NCBI RefSeq assembly: GCF_000591415.1
Contig: NZ_JEMF01000056.1
Span: 1-64,000 of the forward strand
Direction: 5' to 3'
DNA from: Cobetia crustatorum
Lineage (GTDB): Bacteria; Pseudomonadota; Gammaproteobacteria; Pseudomonadales; Halomonadaceae
DNA: 64,000 nt
In this document: piece after piece, positions 28,475 through 36,161 of the stretch
How the letters are laid out: each line of letters begins with the position of its first letter
Position numbering within the stretch: the first letter of the stretch is position 1
Made by a program: the position numbers and the translations under genes
Notes under the pieces: model-generated
Told to the model about the DNA's origin: nothing
Database searches by the model: none
What the model saw: the letters and a program-made list of their open reading frames with translations, nothing else

Positions 28475-31174
28475 TCATGTTACTGGGGCTACCCAGGGTG
28501 TGATCGCCCGGGTGTACTCACTGGCGCGCCGCATGGCCTGCCGGTGCAGGTATTCCAGACTATGGGCATAGTGCGTCAATGTCTGTTCCGGGGTGCGGTG
28601 GCCGATCCAGACGGCAAGTTGATACAACAACATGCCGCGATCCTGACTGTCCTGTCCGGCATAGCCTCGAACCCCCTTCAGAAAGCGTTTCAGGGGCGCT
28701 TTTTGCAGTCCCCAGGAGCCGTGCTCCTGCAAGTCGTCGAGTATGTCACGGTTCTGCGCCGCCTCAAGACGAATCAGCCACCAACTGACCGCTGCATGGC
28801 GCAACGAGTGAAAATCGATGGCACTCCCCAGCACACTTCGCATGGTGTCGATTGCCGGAGCGATCAGGCCGGCATGATTGAATGCCTGACAACTCTCGCT
28901 CGGGCCGAACAGCGCGATATCAGAGAGGGCTGTCGAGGGGAAGCATCGCCGTCGATATACCCACCATGCTGCCAACATTTCAATATCGCCGAAGAATGTC
29001 AGAAGGTGCAGGGGAAGTACGCGCCGCGCTGAAGGCGTCTTTCCGGCGTGAATATAAACGCGGCACTCAATCTCCGGCAATGACTTCAGCAGTTCACGCA
29101 ACTTCACGTGCAGGGTCTCTCTCTCATGCGGTGCGGGAGGTGAGAATCCCGTATCAGGTAGCGCCTTTGCGAGCTCGGCTGGGCAGTGGTCCTCCAACCA
29201 CTGCTCGAGCGAAAAGGTGCCCTGAGGACATTCGATGCGAATGTCCCGTAGCGTCAGGGCGCAGACCTCGCTGGCGCGCATCCCCCCGTGGAAGCCCAGC
29301 GCGATGCTGAGCCACTGCATGGTGGCATCAGGTGTTGCATCGGGTACTGCGAGAAGATGAGTACGTACCTTTTCCATCTGTCTCAGGGTGGCGAAATGAA
29401 TTCGTTTGGCGCTGGGGGTCTTGTGATTGCCTGATATCGGCGGCTCCACGTCCAGCAATACTCCCATGCTGTGCATGAAGCGGATGAGCTGCCCCATATT
29501 GCCAAGAAAGCTGTGTGTCGTGCTGGCTGACCACCCCATATCGCGTGGCACGCACCAGCACATTTCCTGGGCACTGTCGTTGTCCCACTCCTGAATGTCG
29601 ATCGACAAGGTGTAGTCCGCCATCGCCATCGGCAAGCTGCGAGAAAGATAGGTGTGCAGCGAACTGACGCGCAGCATGCGAGTCACGCGCAGATCATGCA
29701 GCCAATAGAGCACCATGACCGGGTAGCTATGGCGGATGCCCATGAGTCTTGTGAGGCGTCTGCTTGTCTCGAGCAGCAGCGCCTCCAGACGCTTCTTGAC
29801 CCTTTCGTCACTTGTCTTGCGAAGATGATCAGAGGAAATGACCCCGATCCATTGCTTGAGGATGCGTCTCGCCGACGGAAGCCAGTCTATCTGCCAGGAA
29901 TCCTGGGTCATCAAGCGCTGCCCCGGAGGTTGTGTCAATACGGTTGAGTGGGGGGTAGCGTTCGTTTCTGATGCCTTGGTCGCGAAAAGATCCATGGCGC
30001 TCACCGAGTCGTCATCCGCCATGGGTTCCTGCTGATGGTAGCCGGAATCAGTCGCCATGACCGTGCTGACCGGTGGAGCCTCGAGCCGAGCGAAGTAGGA
30101 GTGGGGCTCATAAAGCCCATGCGCGCTGCTGTAGGGAATCGGATAGCGACTGAACTGGCTGACCCAGTAGCCGGGCAATCCCCCCAGGACTGCCGCATGA
30201 GGCAATGCGCTCAGCAAGGTGGTCAGCTTAAGCCTTCGGCGTTCCTCGGTTGTCATGGGCAGTGTGGTGATCAGGGAGGCCAGCTCCTGTCTCATGCGAC
30301 CCTTGACGATGCGAATCCGTTCGGGAATCGAGAGGGACTGGTCTTCTGGCCTCTCGGCCAATAACCACTCGTCCTTGGCTGTGGTGGGTTTTCTGGCTCT
30401 CAATGTCTTGAGCGCAGTCGTCAGTGTCGACTCCAATGGCAGACGGTAGGCCGTCATGTGAGGCGACATGACCGTCGACGGTGCCGCGTGAGCGGGGATC
30501 CAGACCCACTCATTGGGGGCGTTGCGATCGCTCTCGAAGTGACGACGCGTCAGGCAGGCCAATGTGACCAGAATCACCTGTTGGCCTAACCCTGCACGCA
30601 CACCGAGCTCTACGGCAGCGCGCAACAGCGGAAAGCCAGTCCCGGGTTGACGTAGCGCGCGGATGATCGGCAAGACCCTGGTCGCGCGGTCCAGAGCTTT
30701 GGCCTCCATTGGTAGCACGCTTTTGCGCCGGGCCTGTGTGGGCCACTGTGGCAGCATCGCCACGACTCCCGGGCTTTGGTTGACTTCCTCCAGAAAGCGG
30801 CCGATGACGCGGTAAGCTTCACGGGGCCTTATCGGCCGGCGATGATGCACCTTTCTCCATCGAATCAGTTCCGTGACCATTGCCTTGGCTTGCGTATGGT
30901 TGAGGTACAGCATCATGCTTCCGGCCTCTGCCGGCATATCGTTGGCCGGTTGGCGCTTGGCGTGACGCTCGATCCAGTACAGCAGGTGCAGGCTTTGCTG
31001 GCGTTGCGTGCCTTTGACTCGATCAAGTCGGCGTTCCTCCCAGCGCGACCATAGCTCTTGCATGTGGTGGGTGCTCATGAGCTTTAGGTGCAAGTCAGGG
31101 TCGAGCTTGGTCAGTGATCGGATTCCTGACGTCTCCCTTGCAGGTGCAAGGTAAAACTTCCCATCTCTACTCAT
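28475..31174 (-). CDS. Very large tyrosine recombinase-like protein
   Basis: This 899-residue protein has a tyrosine recombinase catalytic domain in its C-terminal third. Candidate active-site residues are Arg633 in GGMRASEVCAL, Lys712 in HAGKTPSARR, His789 and Arg792 in HSLRHAAV, His859 in IGHRTPEQT and the nucleophile Tyr869 in LTHYAHS. All six are present in order. The N-terminal 600 residues have no family I recognise and are far longer than the usual core-binding region. It is the last gene of the module, overlapping the preceding gene by four bases (ATGA), so co-translation is likely. It converges on the SNF2 gene with 80 bases between. Confidence 0.78.
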   Translation of the reverse strand: MSRDGKFYLAPARETSGIRSLTKLDPDLHLKLMSTHHMQELWSRWEERRLDRVKGTQRQQSLHLLYWIERHAKRQPANDMPAEAGSMMLYLNHTQAKAMVTELIRWRKVHHRRPIRPREAYRVIGRFLEEVNQSPGVVAMLPQWPTQARRKSVLPMEAKALDRATRVLPIIRALRQPGTGFPLLRAAVELGVRAGLGQQVILVTLACLTRRHFESDRNAPNEWVWIPAHAAPSTVMSPHMTAYRLPLESTLTTALKTLRARKPTTAKDEWLLAERPEDQSLSIPERIRIVKGRMRQELASLITTLPMTTEERRRLKLTTLLSALPHAAVLGGLPGYWVSQFSRYPIPYSSAHGLYEPHSYFARLEAPPVSTVMATDSGYHQQEPMADDDSVSAMDLFATKASETNATPHSTVLTQPPGQRLMTQDSWQIDWLPSARRILKQWIGVISSDHLRKTSDERVKKRLEALLLETSRRLTRLMGIRHSYPVMVLYWLHDLRVTRMLRVSSLHTYLSRSLPMAMADYTLSIDIQEWDNDSAQEMCWCVPRDMGWSASTTHSFLGNMGQLIRFMHSMGVLLDVEPPISGNHKTPSAKRIHFATLRQMEKVRTHLLAVPDATPDATMQWLSIALGFHGGMRASEVCALTLRDIRIECPQGTFSLEQWLEDHCPAELAKALPDTGFSPPAPHERETLHVKLRELLKSLPEIECRVYIHAGKTPSARRVLPLHLLTFFGDIEMLAAWWVYRRRCFPSTALSDIALFGPSESCQAFNHAGLIAPAIDTMRSVLGSAIDFHSLRHAAVSWWLIRLEAAQNRDILDDLQEHGSWGLQKAPLKRFLKGVRGYAGQDSQDRGMLLYQLAVWIGHRTPEQTLTHYAHSLEYLHRQAMRRASEYTRAITPWVAPVT

Positions 31175-33621
31175 GGCAAATCCTTGAGAGGTATCACCTT
31201 GATTCGCAACTCATCGGACAACTCCCCCAAGAGGCGTTGCATCTCCGGCGGTAGGCAGATGTTGCTGGCATAGGGGGCATGGCGCTGCTGGCCGCGTTTG
31301 ACATGGCCCAGCAGCATATCCAGCGTGTTCGCTTGCATTCGCCCATCGAGTGTCTGGGCGACGAAATGACGTGGCGCGTTATCGGGAAGTGCCAGCAGGG
31401 TTGCGAGTGCACTGCGTGACGCGGCTGTCAGTGACGGCGCTTGATGATGTGTGCTGATCCAGCCTCGGATGTGGGTCTGCTGGCAAGGCTTTGCGGTCAG
31501 ATTGAGGCTGGCTTGGCGTCTTGACCACCATATGGCCAGTGCCTGCTCGTCTTCAGGCCATGACAGCCAGGTCCCGCCATTTCGTGGCCAGTGCTGCCGC
31601 CAGGAGGCCTGCCATGCCTGCAGGGTATCGAGATTCTGGCAAACCGGGAGAGGCAACGGGATGACCCGGCTTTCTCTGTAGAGGCCTGAATCCTTGTCAG
31701 CGATCCACAGCAGGCGTCCACGCCGAGACATTTGCGTAGTGGCACCTGGTGGACGAAGTCCTACCGTCAGCTGGACTCCCATGAGTACGTAGCAGCAAAG
31801 CGCACTGTTGAGCTCGATCAAGGCCGAGCAGTCCTCAGGTGAAGGGGTTCGGCCACGGGCAGCAATGGGAAAGTCGGAAAGACCCTTTTGGGCCAGATCA
31901 TGCAAGCCCTTCAGTGCCACCCTGGCAGTGTGGAGCGAAAGTGTCATGCTCGAGCCCAAGGTCGTGATGGCGTGTGCATTCCTGGGAGGCAGGGTCGCGT
32001 TCATCGGTGTCGTGATCTCCCACCACCCCAGCGACGTGTTCATGAGACGCTGCAGTTCACGTAGGGACGTCTTGCGGTAAGCGGCAGGCGCTGCTGTTTT
32101 CAGGCTGAGCTCCCCGTGAAGCCACTCCGCTTCGATATCGGTCTTCGCCATGCCGAGAAGATGAAGCCGTGCGGCTCTGGCCACGCGCTGGGCCGTGGGA
32201 GTCGTGCCTGTGTGCGTTGCCATATGTTGCCTCAGCTGGCGGTTGAGCACCGCCAGACTCTTGGTCAGAGGCTGAGTTGTCGCTTCGCTCAATTGATTGA
32301 GGGGTATCGCGAGGGCGTCCGGTAGGCGAAGAGGCAGGGGGGGGCTTTGTGACGGTGCATGAATGACAGGAACGTAGAGTGTGTTGCTATCGGGGACCCA
32401 CTGCAGTGATTGATTCCGCGACACCGTCGCAGTGCAGAGCAGTGCCTCCTGCTCGACACCCGTCACACGGAGCTGACTGAGACGTTCGGGGGCAATACCT
32501 GTTGCGAGCACAAGCTGCACCAGCAGTCTGGCATCAGGCGGGAAAGGTAATGTCAGTATTCTTCGGATCTGCCCTTGAGTGGTGGCGAAATTCGACAGAC
32601 TTCCCAGGCTCTGTGCGATAGAGGTTTGCTGACGTTTGCGCGCGATCACCCTGCAATCTTGCGGTGTCAACAGGGTATCTCCCTTGTGATGAAAGGGCGC
32701 TTCCACTTCTTCTTGTGGCTGAGAGATCTTGTCTGGTTCGAGACTGGTGTCAACGTCCTCGTTGTCGTCCGAAGGTCGTGCGGTAACGAGTGTCTCAGAT
32801 AGTTCAGGACTGGAGGCAACCGATGAAAAGTCGCGCTTGAATGAGTCGTGAAAAAAGACGGAGCGTTGTGGGAGCCGCTTCGCGTAGGGCGCGCGACGAG
32901 TTCCGATGGGCAGGTAACCGGAGAGCAATTCCTGGGCCTGCTGCAATTGGTCATACAGTCTTGGGTTGCCGTTTTTCAGCCACGGGATATGTTTACAGGC
33001 GCTGAGTAACGAGAGATTGGCAGAACGATGCCACGCGATCGGGTGCTGCCAAAGTGGCAGCATGTACTTCAATGCGACATGTAGGGTCGATAAATGCTGG
33101 TAATAGAGATTGCAATCGACAGAAGGCCCCGAGTGATAGCCGGCCATGTCGCGCAAGGCAAGACGAATCAATCGGCGATTGTGCTCGATGGGGGATGGCT
33201 CGCCATTGCTTGGCAAGAGTTCGAAAGCGTGTGTTGAGGTCGTGCCATGGCGCGCGAGCTGTATTGCCTGGTTTGCGATATTGGCTCGCACCATGGAGGG
33301 AGCGAATTTATCGGGAAAGGTCAGCTGGCTATGCAGTGGGTGGCTCTGACGAATCGCCTGTAATGGTCCCGGCGCAAGAGGGAGTCTCCTCAGGAGTTTG
33401 TTGATGAGGTCGAGCAACTCAGGATCATTGTCATCCGCTGCCTGAATATGAGCGGATATCCAGAGATCCGCCTGACTACATGGGGGAAGATTACAGTGAA
33501 GAAACGGCCATAAGCGCGTTTCCTCCGAAGCCGACAATACCACGTCATCTAGTTGTTCTTCCCACTGATGAAGGATGGTTTCGGGGAGCCATGTCTTGCT
33601 TTCGGGAGTATCATCCATCAT
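31171..33621 (-). CDS. Large unknown protein with degenerate recombinase-like C-terminus
   Basis: This 816-residue protein of no family I can name carries pieces that echo tyrosine recombinases: GLRPPGATTQM where the first catalytic Arg would lie, then ESRVIPLPLPV, and LLGHVKRGQQRHAPYAS near the end. A clear HxxR motif is not seen, so it may be a catalytically impaired recombinase-fold partner. The frame remains open upstream to 33669, but the ATG at 33621 is chosen because GGAG lies eight bases before it. This gives an 11-base overlap with the upstream gene. Its start, overlap and position argue that it works in one complex with the neighbouring recombinase. Confidence 0.68.
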   Translation of the reverse strand: MMDDTPESKTWLPETILHQWEEQLDDVVLSASEETRLWPFLHCNLPPCSQADLWISAHIQAADDNDPELLDLINKLLRRLPLAPGPLQAIRQSHPLHSQLTFPDKFAPSMVRANIANQAIQLARHGTTSTHAFELLPSNGEPSPIEHNRRLIRLALRDMAGYHSGPSVDCNLYYQHLSTLHVALKYMLPLWQHPIAWHRSANLSLLSACKHIPWLKNGNPRLYDQLQQAQELLSGYLPIGTRRAPYAKRLPQRSVFFHDSFKRDFSSVASSPELSETLVTARPSDDNEDVDTSLEPDKISQPQEEVEAPFHHKGDTLLTPQDCRVIARKRQQTSIAQSLGSLSNFATTQGQIRRILTLPFPPDARLLVQLVLATGIAPERLSQLRVTGVEQEALLCTATVSRNQSLQWVPDSNTLYVPVIHAPSQSPPLPLRLPDALAIPLNQLSEATTQPLTKSLAVLNRQLRQHMATHTGTTPTAQRVARAARLHLLGMAKTDIEAEWLHGELSLKTAAPAAYRKTSLRELQRLMNTSLGWWEITTPMNATLPPRNAHAITTLGSSMTLSLHTARVALKGLHDLAQKGLSDFPIAARGRTPSPEDCSALIELNSALCCYVLMGVQLTVGLRPPGATTQMSRRGRLLWIADKDSGLYRESRVIPLPLPVCQNLDTLQAWQASWRQHWPRNGGTWLSWPEDEQALAIWWSRRQASLNLTAKPCQQTHIRGWISTHHQAPSLTAASRSALATLLALPDNAPRHFVAQTLDGRMQANTLDMLLGHVKRGQQRHAPYASNICLPPEMQRLLGELSDELRIKVIPLKDLP

Positions 33622-34426
33622 GAGGAGGACTCCCTTCCTCGTCCAATAGATCGCCAAACAGGTCGTCAACCCTTTGTGCTACATGGGACCTGCGAGTGGG
33701 TGAGGTGGCTGGCCTCGTGGTGTCTGGGGCGGAGCCCGATGCTGATTGGTACCGAGCGGATGGAATCGGCTTGGGCGCTGGGGGAGTGAGGGGCACTGAT
33801 GTTGGCGCCGCTTTTTGTGCCTCGTTGTCCTTGCTTGTCTCGGGGGAGAGTGGCTCTGAGGCTCCGCGATCATCGTCGAGACTCCGCTGGCCTTTGGGGC
33901 TGTGGGCACGTTGCAGTGTGCTCTTCGCCCAGCGGCCCTGGGTCAGGATCATGAGACTCTTGATATCCAGGGTGGGTTTCGATAACCCGAACACGATACG
34001 GGCCAACTTCTCTTCCAGCCCAGGCTTCTCATTGAGCTGCTTGATGAATGCACGGGCTTCCATCACGTGTGAGGTGTTGAAAAGCTCCTGAGGTAGCACC
34101 TCTGACAGATAGCGCAACACCTCCAGCTCCTCGTAGGTGAGACCTTCACGGTCCACCTCAAACACCTTGAGGGAACGGAAGTTCTCGAGAGATGACTCTC
34201 TGAGTTGTCGCAGGAGCATGCCATGGGTGAGCAGCTCGGTGTGGCCCTGGGCACCGACAAGCACGATGGGGAGGTGGCTGAGCAGCAGGCCCTTGTATGA
34301 AGGGGCCTTGCCTTTGCGTGGAGGCGGAAGGGAGATGAGATCGCCAAGAGAGCGTCGTGAAAGATTCCGTATCTTGCCTGAGATGGAAAACTCAGCCTCA
34401 GGCAGGGGCGTGTAGGTATCGGTCAT
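33611..34426 (-). CDS. Unknown 271-residue protein of the recombinase module
   Basis: I recognise no family. Residues 1-165 look folded and soluble, with a helical, charged character (for example LTYEELEVLRYLSEVLPQEL). Residues about 175-250 are low-complexity, rich in Pro, Ser, Thr and Ala, and probably a flexible linker. The last 20 residues (VAQRVDDLFGDLLDEEG) form a short acidic amphipathic segment that could be a docking peptide. GGGAGA precedes the ATG by about six bases. It is the first gene of the three overlapping genes and may be an accessory or recombination-directionality protein. That role is only inferred from its place. Confidence 0.65.
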   Translation of the reverse strand: MTDTYTPLPEAEFSISGKIRNLSRRSLGDLISLPPPRKGKAPSYKGLLLSHLPIVLVGAQGHTELLTHGMLLRQLRESSLENFRSLKVFEVDREGLTYEELEVLRYLSEVLPQELFNTSHVMEARAFIKQLNEKPGLEEKLARIVFGLSKPTLDIKSLMILTQGRWAKSTLQRAHSPKGQRSLDDDRGASEPLSPETSKDNEAQKAAPTSVPLTPPAPKPIPSARYQSASGSAPDTTRPATSPTRRSHVAQRVDDLFGDLLDEEGSPPHDG

Positions 34427-34541
34427 GAGCTCTCCCTTGCGTCTTATTAATTATCTCATCCTTATAGTAGGATAAATATCATCTCATCGACCCCGCTGGA
34501 AGTGCTGCCGTCCTTGGCAGCGCCTTTCAGGGTGCGAGCTA
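34427..34541 (-). promoter_or_regulatory. AT-rich promoter-like gap inside the recombinase module
   Basis: The gap upstream of the 271-residue gene is strikingly AT-rich for this genome at about 34441-34485. It contains ATCTCATC twice in the same orientation, 28 bases apart (34453-34460 and 34481-34488), and between them ATCCT and AGGAT arms six bases apart. This fits a promoter with a regulator site that drives the three overlapping genes separately from the integrase gene. Confidence 0.5.
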
Positions 34542-35534
34542 TCAAAAGATGTCATTGCCCGGGTCATGCATGTCATCCGCCAGTCGAATGTAGCGTTCGA
34601 AAGTCTTCTGATCACGATGCCCGCTGATGCGCTTTATCTGTTGATCGCTTTTCCCACGAAGATGCGCTTCGGTAATGAAGCCGGCACGAAAGCTGTGGGT
34701 GGTGAACTTTTCTGCACTGAGGTTGGCGCGCTGTAACGCCTTCTTGAGTAGATTGCCGAACGTGACGGGGTGCATTCTGCCGGCCCCCACTCGATCTGCC
34801 TGATCGATGGAACGATACAGCGCACCTCGACGAATGCCACTCCAGGCAAGCCAAGCCTCCAGTAACGTCACTGGGCAGCAACGCCCGCCGGCTGGATTGC
34901 GGGGGAGCGTCTTCTGTTCGATCCGTCCGCTTTGATTGGTTTTGCTGTGGCGCAACGTGATCACGATACCGGCATCACGCCATTCGATATCCTCTCGGTA
35001 GAGCGCGACGACCTCACTTGCGCGAAACGCCCCGTAGAAGCACAGGCAGAACATGCTGGCATCACGTAGATCTCGGGGAGCATCGAGGTCCAGAGCTTGC
35101 AACAGCTGTTGCAAATGATGGAGCCGCAAAGCGGGGGCCTGGCGCTGTCGTCCATCACTCTTGCGATGAATCCCCTTCAATACCCCTTTCACTTCCAGGC
35201 TCAGCGTGGGCGAGGGCAACTGCATATAGACATGCCAGGTACCCAGCGAGCTGGCGTGACGAGAAATCGTGGCAGGCTTGCGTCCTTTGGCATGCATCTC
35301 CGCCAGATAGTTGGCGACCTGATGGGAAGTGGCGGGGAGTGAGTAGCCGGCTTTCAAGAAGCCCCGGATATCTGATCGAAATGCCAGGATGGTGTTCTTT
35401 GCCATGCTGTCAGCCAGTAGCCGTCTCGCGGCGCGTGACAATTGCATGTTGCCTGTCAGCTCATGGCTCTGCTCTTTCCCGAGCCATGGCGTGACTTCGC
35501 TCGGTAAGCGTCCCGGTTCCTTTTCAAGCGACAT
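34542..35534 (-). CDS. Tyrosine recombinase / phage-type integrase
   Basis: This 330-residue site-specific recombinase has an N-terminal SAM-like core-binding domain and a C-terminal catalytic domain. All catalytic residues are present (numbered from a GTG two codons earlier): Arg173 in GAFRASEV, Lys200 in RHSKTNQSG, His282 and Arg285 in HSFRAGF, His308 in ISGHRDQ and Tyr317 in TFERYIRLA. The ATG at 35534 is preferred because AGGAGG lies about five bases upstream of it and directly abuts the GTG at 35540. It is the most conventional member of the module and probably performs strand exchange at the attachment site. Confidence 0.92.
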   Translation of the reverse strand: MSLEKEPGRLPSEVTPWLGKEQSHELTGNMQLSRAARRLLADSMAKNTILAFRSDIRGFLKAGYSLPATSHQVANYLAEMHAKGRKPATISRHASSLGTWHVYMQLPSPTLSLEVKGVLKGIHRKSDGRQRQAPALRLHHLQQLLQALDLDAPRDLRDASMFCLCFYGAFRASEVVALYREDIEWRDAGIVITLRHSKTNQSGRIEQKTLPRNPAGGRCCPVTLLEAWLAWSGIRRGALYRSIDQADRVGAGRMHPVTFGNLLKKALQRANLSAEKFTTHSFRAGFITEAHLRGKSDQQIKRISGHRDQKTFERYIRLADDMHDPGNDIF

Positions 35535-35930
35535 GCTCACCTCCTGATGGTGTCAATCCATCGAAGTCAGAGGGTGTTATCCAGCACGGGGCGTTTTCAC
35601 GCCTGGATGAATACCGGTATGGCAATGGGATGGTCATGAAGCACCTCGGTTGATCAGTAGTGTGGGGCGTCGACGCTGTGACGCCTGTGACTTGCGCTGT
35701 TGTTCGCAAGTCCCACCTACGCTATCGGGCTTCGTGCTTCAGGGAAGGCGATCTGCAACGGCCTGACGGCCGCACTCCTGCAGTCTGTATGTCAGAAGTC
35801 GCTGTCCTCATAGAGAGGGGAAGGGCTGTTAAAAAGGGGTTGATTTCGCAGAGACATCATGTGGACGGAAAGTCTGTCGAATTCGATATGCACCAGTACG
35901 CAACAATAAAACCAGTCTAAGAAGCACTGT

Positions 35931-36016
35931 GAAACAGAGGCTTATATGAGGTGTTTGTAGAAAGCTCACCATGTTGGTGCGCTTTCTACATGAAGGAGAT
36001 TTTGTTGCTCTGTTTC
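35931..36016. repeat. Concentric inverted repeats upstream of urtA
   Basis: Outer arms GAAACAGAG (35931-35939) and CTCTGTTTC (36008-36016) and inner arms TGTAGAAAGC and GCTTTCTACA (35956-35965 and 35981-35990) share almost the same centre at 35973. The centre itself is another small dyad, CACC and GGTG. The element could form an 86-nt cruciform or RNA hairpin with internal loops. Part of the symmetry is explained by the NtrC-like site in the middle, but the longer arms are not. Confidence 0.7.
35965..35981. promoter_or_regulatory. Putative NtrC-binding enhancer
   Basis: CTCACC-ATGTT-GGTGCG keeps the CACC-N5-GGTGC core of the NtrC consensus (TGCACC-N5-GGTGCA). It lies about 120 bases upstream of the -24 element of the sigma-54 promoter, a typical enhancer distance. 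This would put urea uptake under nitrogen control. Confidence 0.6.
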
Positions 36017-36098
36017 GGTGCACTTAAGGTATGTGTGCATCTCTCCAGACAACGCGTTACGAGGGTGATTCCCCTATACGGGTGCGCTTGATCACGGG

Positions 36099-36115
36099 CT
36101 GGCACATCGATTGCA
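36099..36115 (+). promoter_or_regulatory. Sigma-54 promoter of the urt-ure operon
   Basis: CTGGCAC-ATCGA-TTGCA matches the RpoN consensus (TGGCAC-N5-TTGC) with the essential GG (36101-36102) and GC (36113-36114). Transcription would start near 36126, 36 bases before the urtA start. This also rules out the longer frame from 36111 as the urtA start. Confidence 0.82.
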
Positions 36116-36161
36116 CTACTTCAATCGGGACAACAAGTACAACAAGACACGAGGGAATGTC

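Larger units (their letters stand above)
28475..35534 (-). mobile_element. Four-gene tyrosine recombinase module (putative integrative element)
   Basis: Four same-strand genes run from 35534 down to 28475: a canonical 330-residue tyrosine recombinase, then, after 115 AT-rich bases, a 271-residue unknown protein, an 816-residue protein and an 899-residue tyrosine recombinase. The last three overlap (11 and 4 bases). Multi-recombinase cassettes are known in Tn554, recombinase-in-trio elements and strand-biased circularising elements, but this size pattern matches none that I can recall. No flanking direct repeats marking att sites were identified, so the boundaries are those of the genes only. 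Confidence 0.5.
35535..36161. other. Intergenic between recombinase module and urea operon
   Basis: These 627 bases contain no supported gene. Next to the integrase start is an imperfect hairpin (35579-35608, arms ATCCA/TGGAT and GGCGT/ACGCC with a one-sided bulge), possibly part of the integrase promoter or att region. Further right are the nested inverted repeat at 35931-36016 and a sigma-54 promoter at 36099-36115, described separately. A junction between inserted and native DNA should lie in the left half, but I could not place it. Confidence 0.5.

Noticed and set aside
36111-36161. Upstream TTG start for urtA
   Set aside because: It lies within the sigma-54 promoter, upstream of the expected transcription start. 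The GTG at 36162 has a good ribosome binding site and begins the signal peptide.
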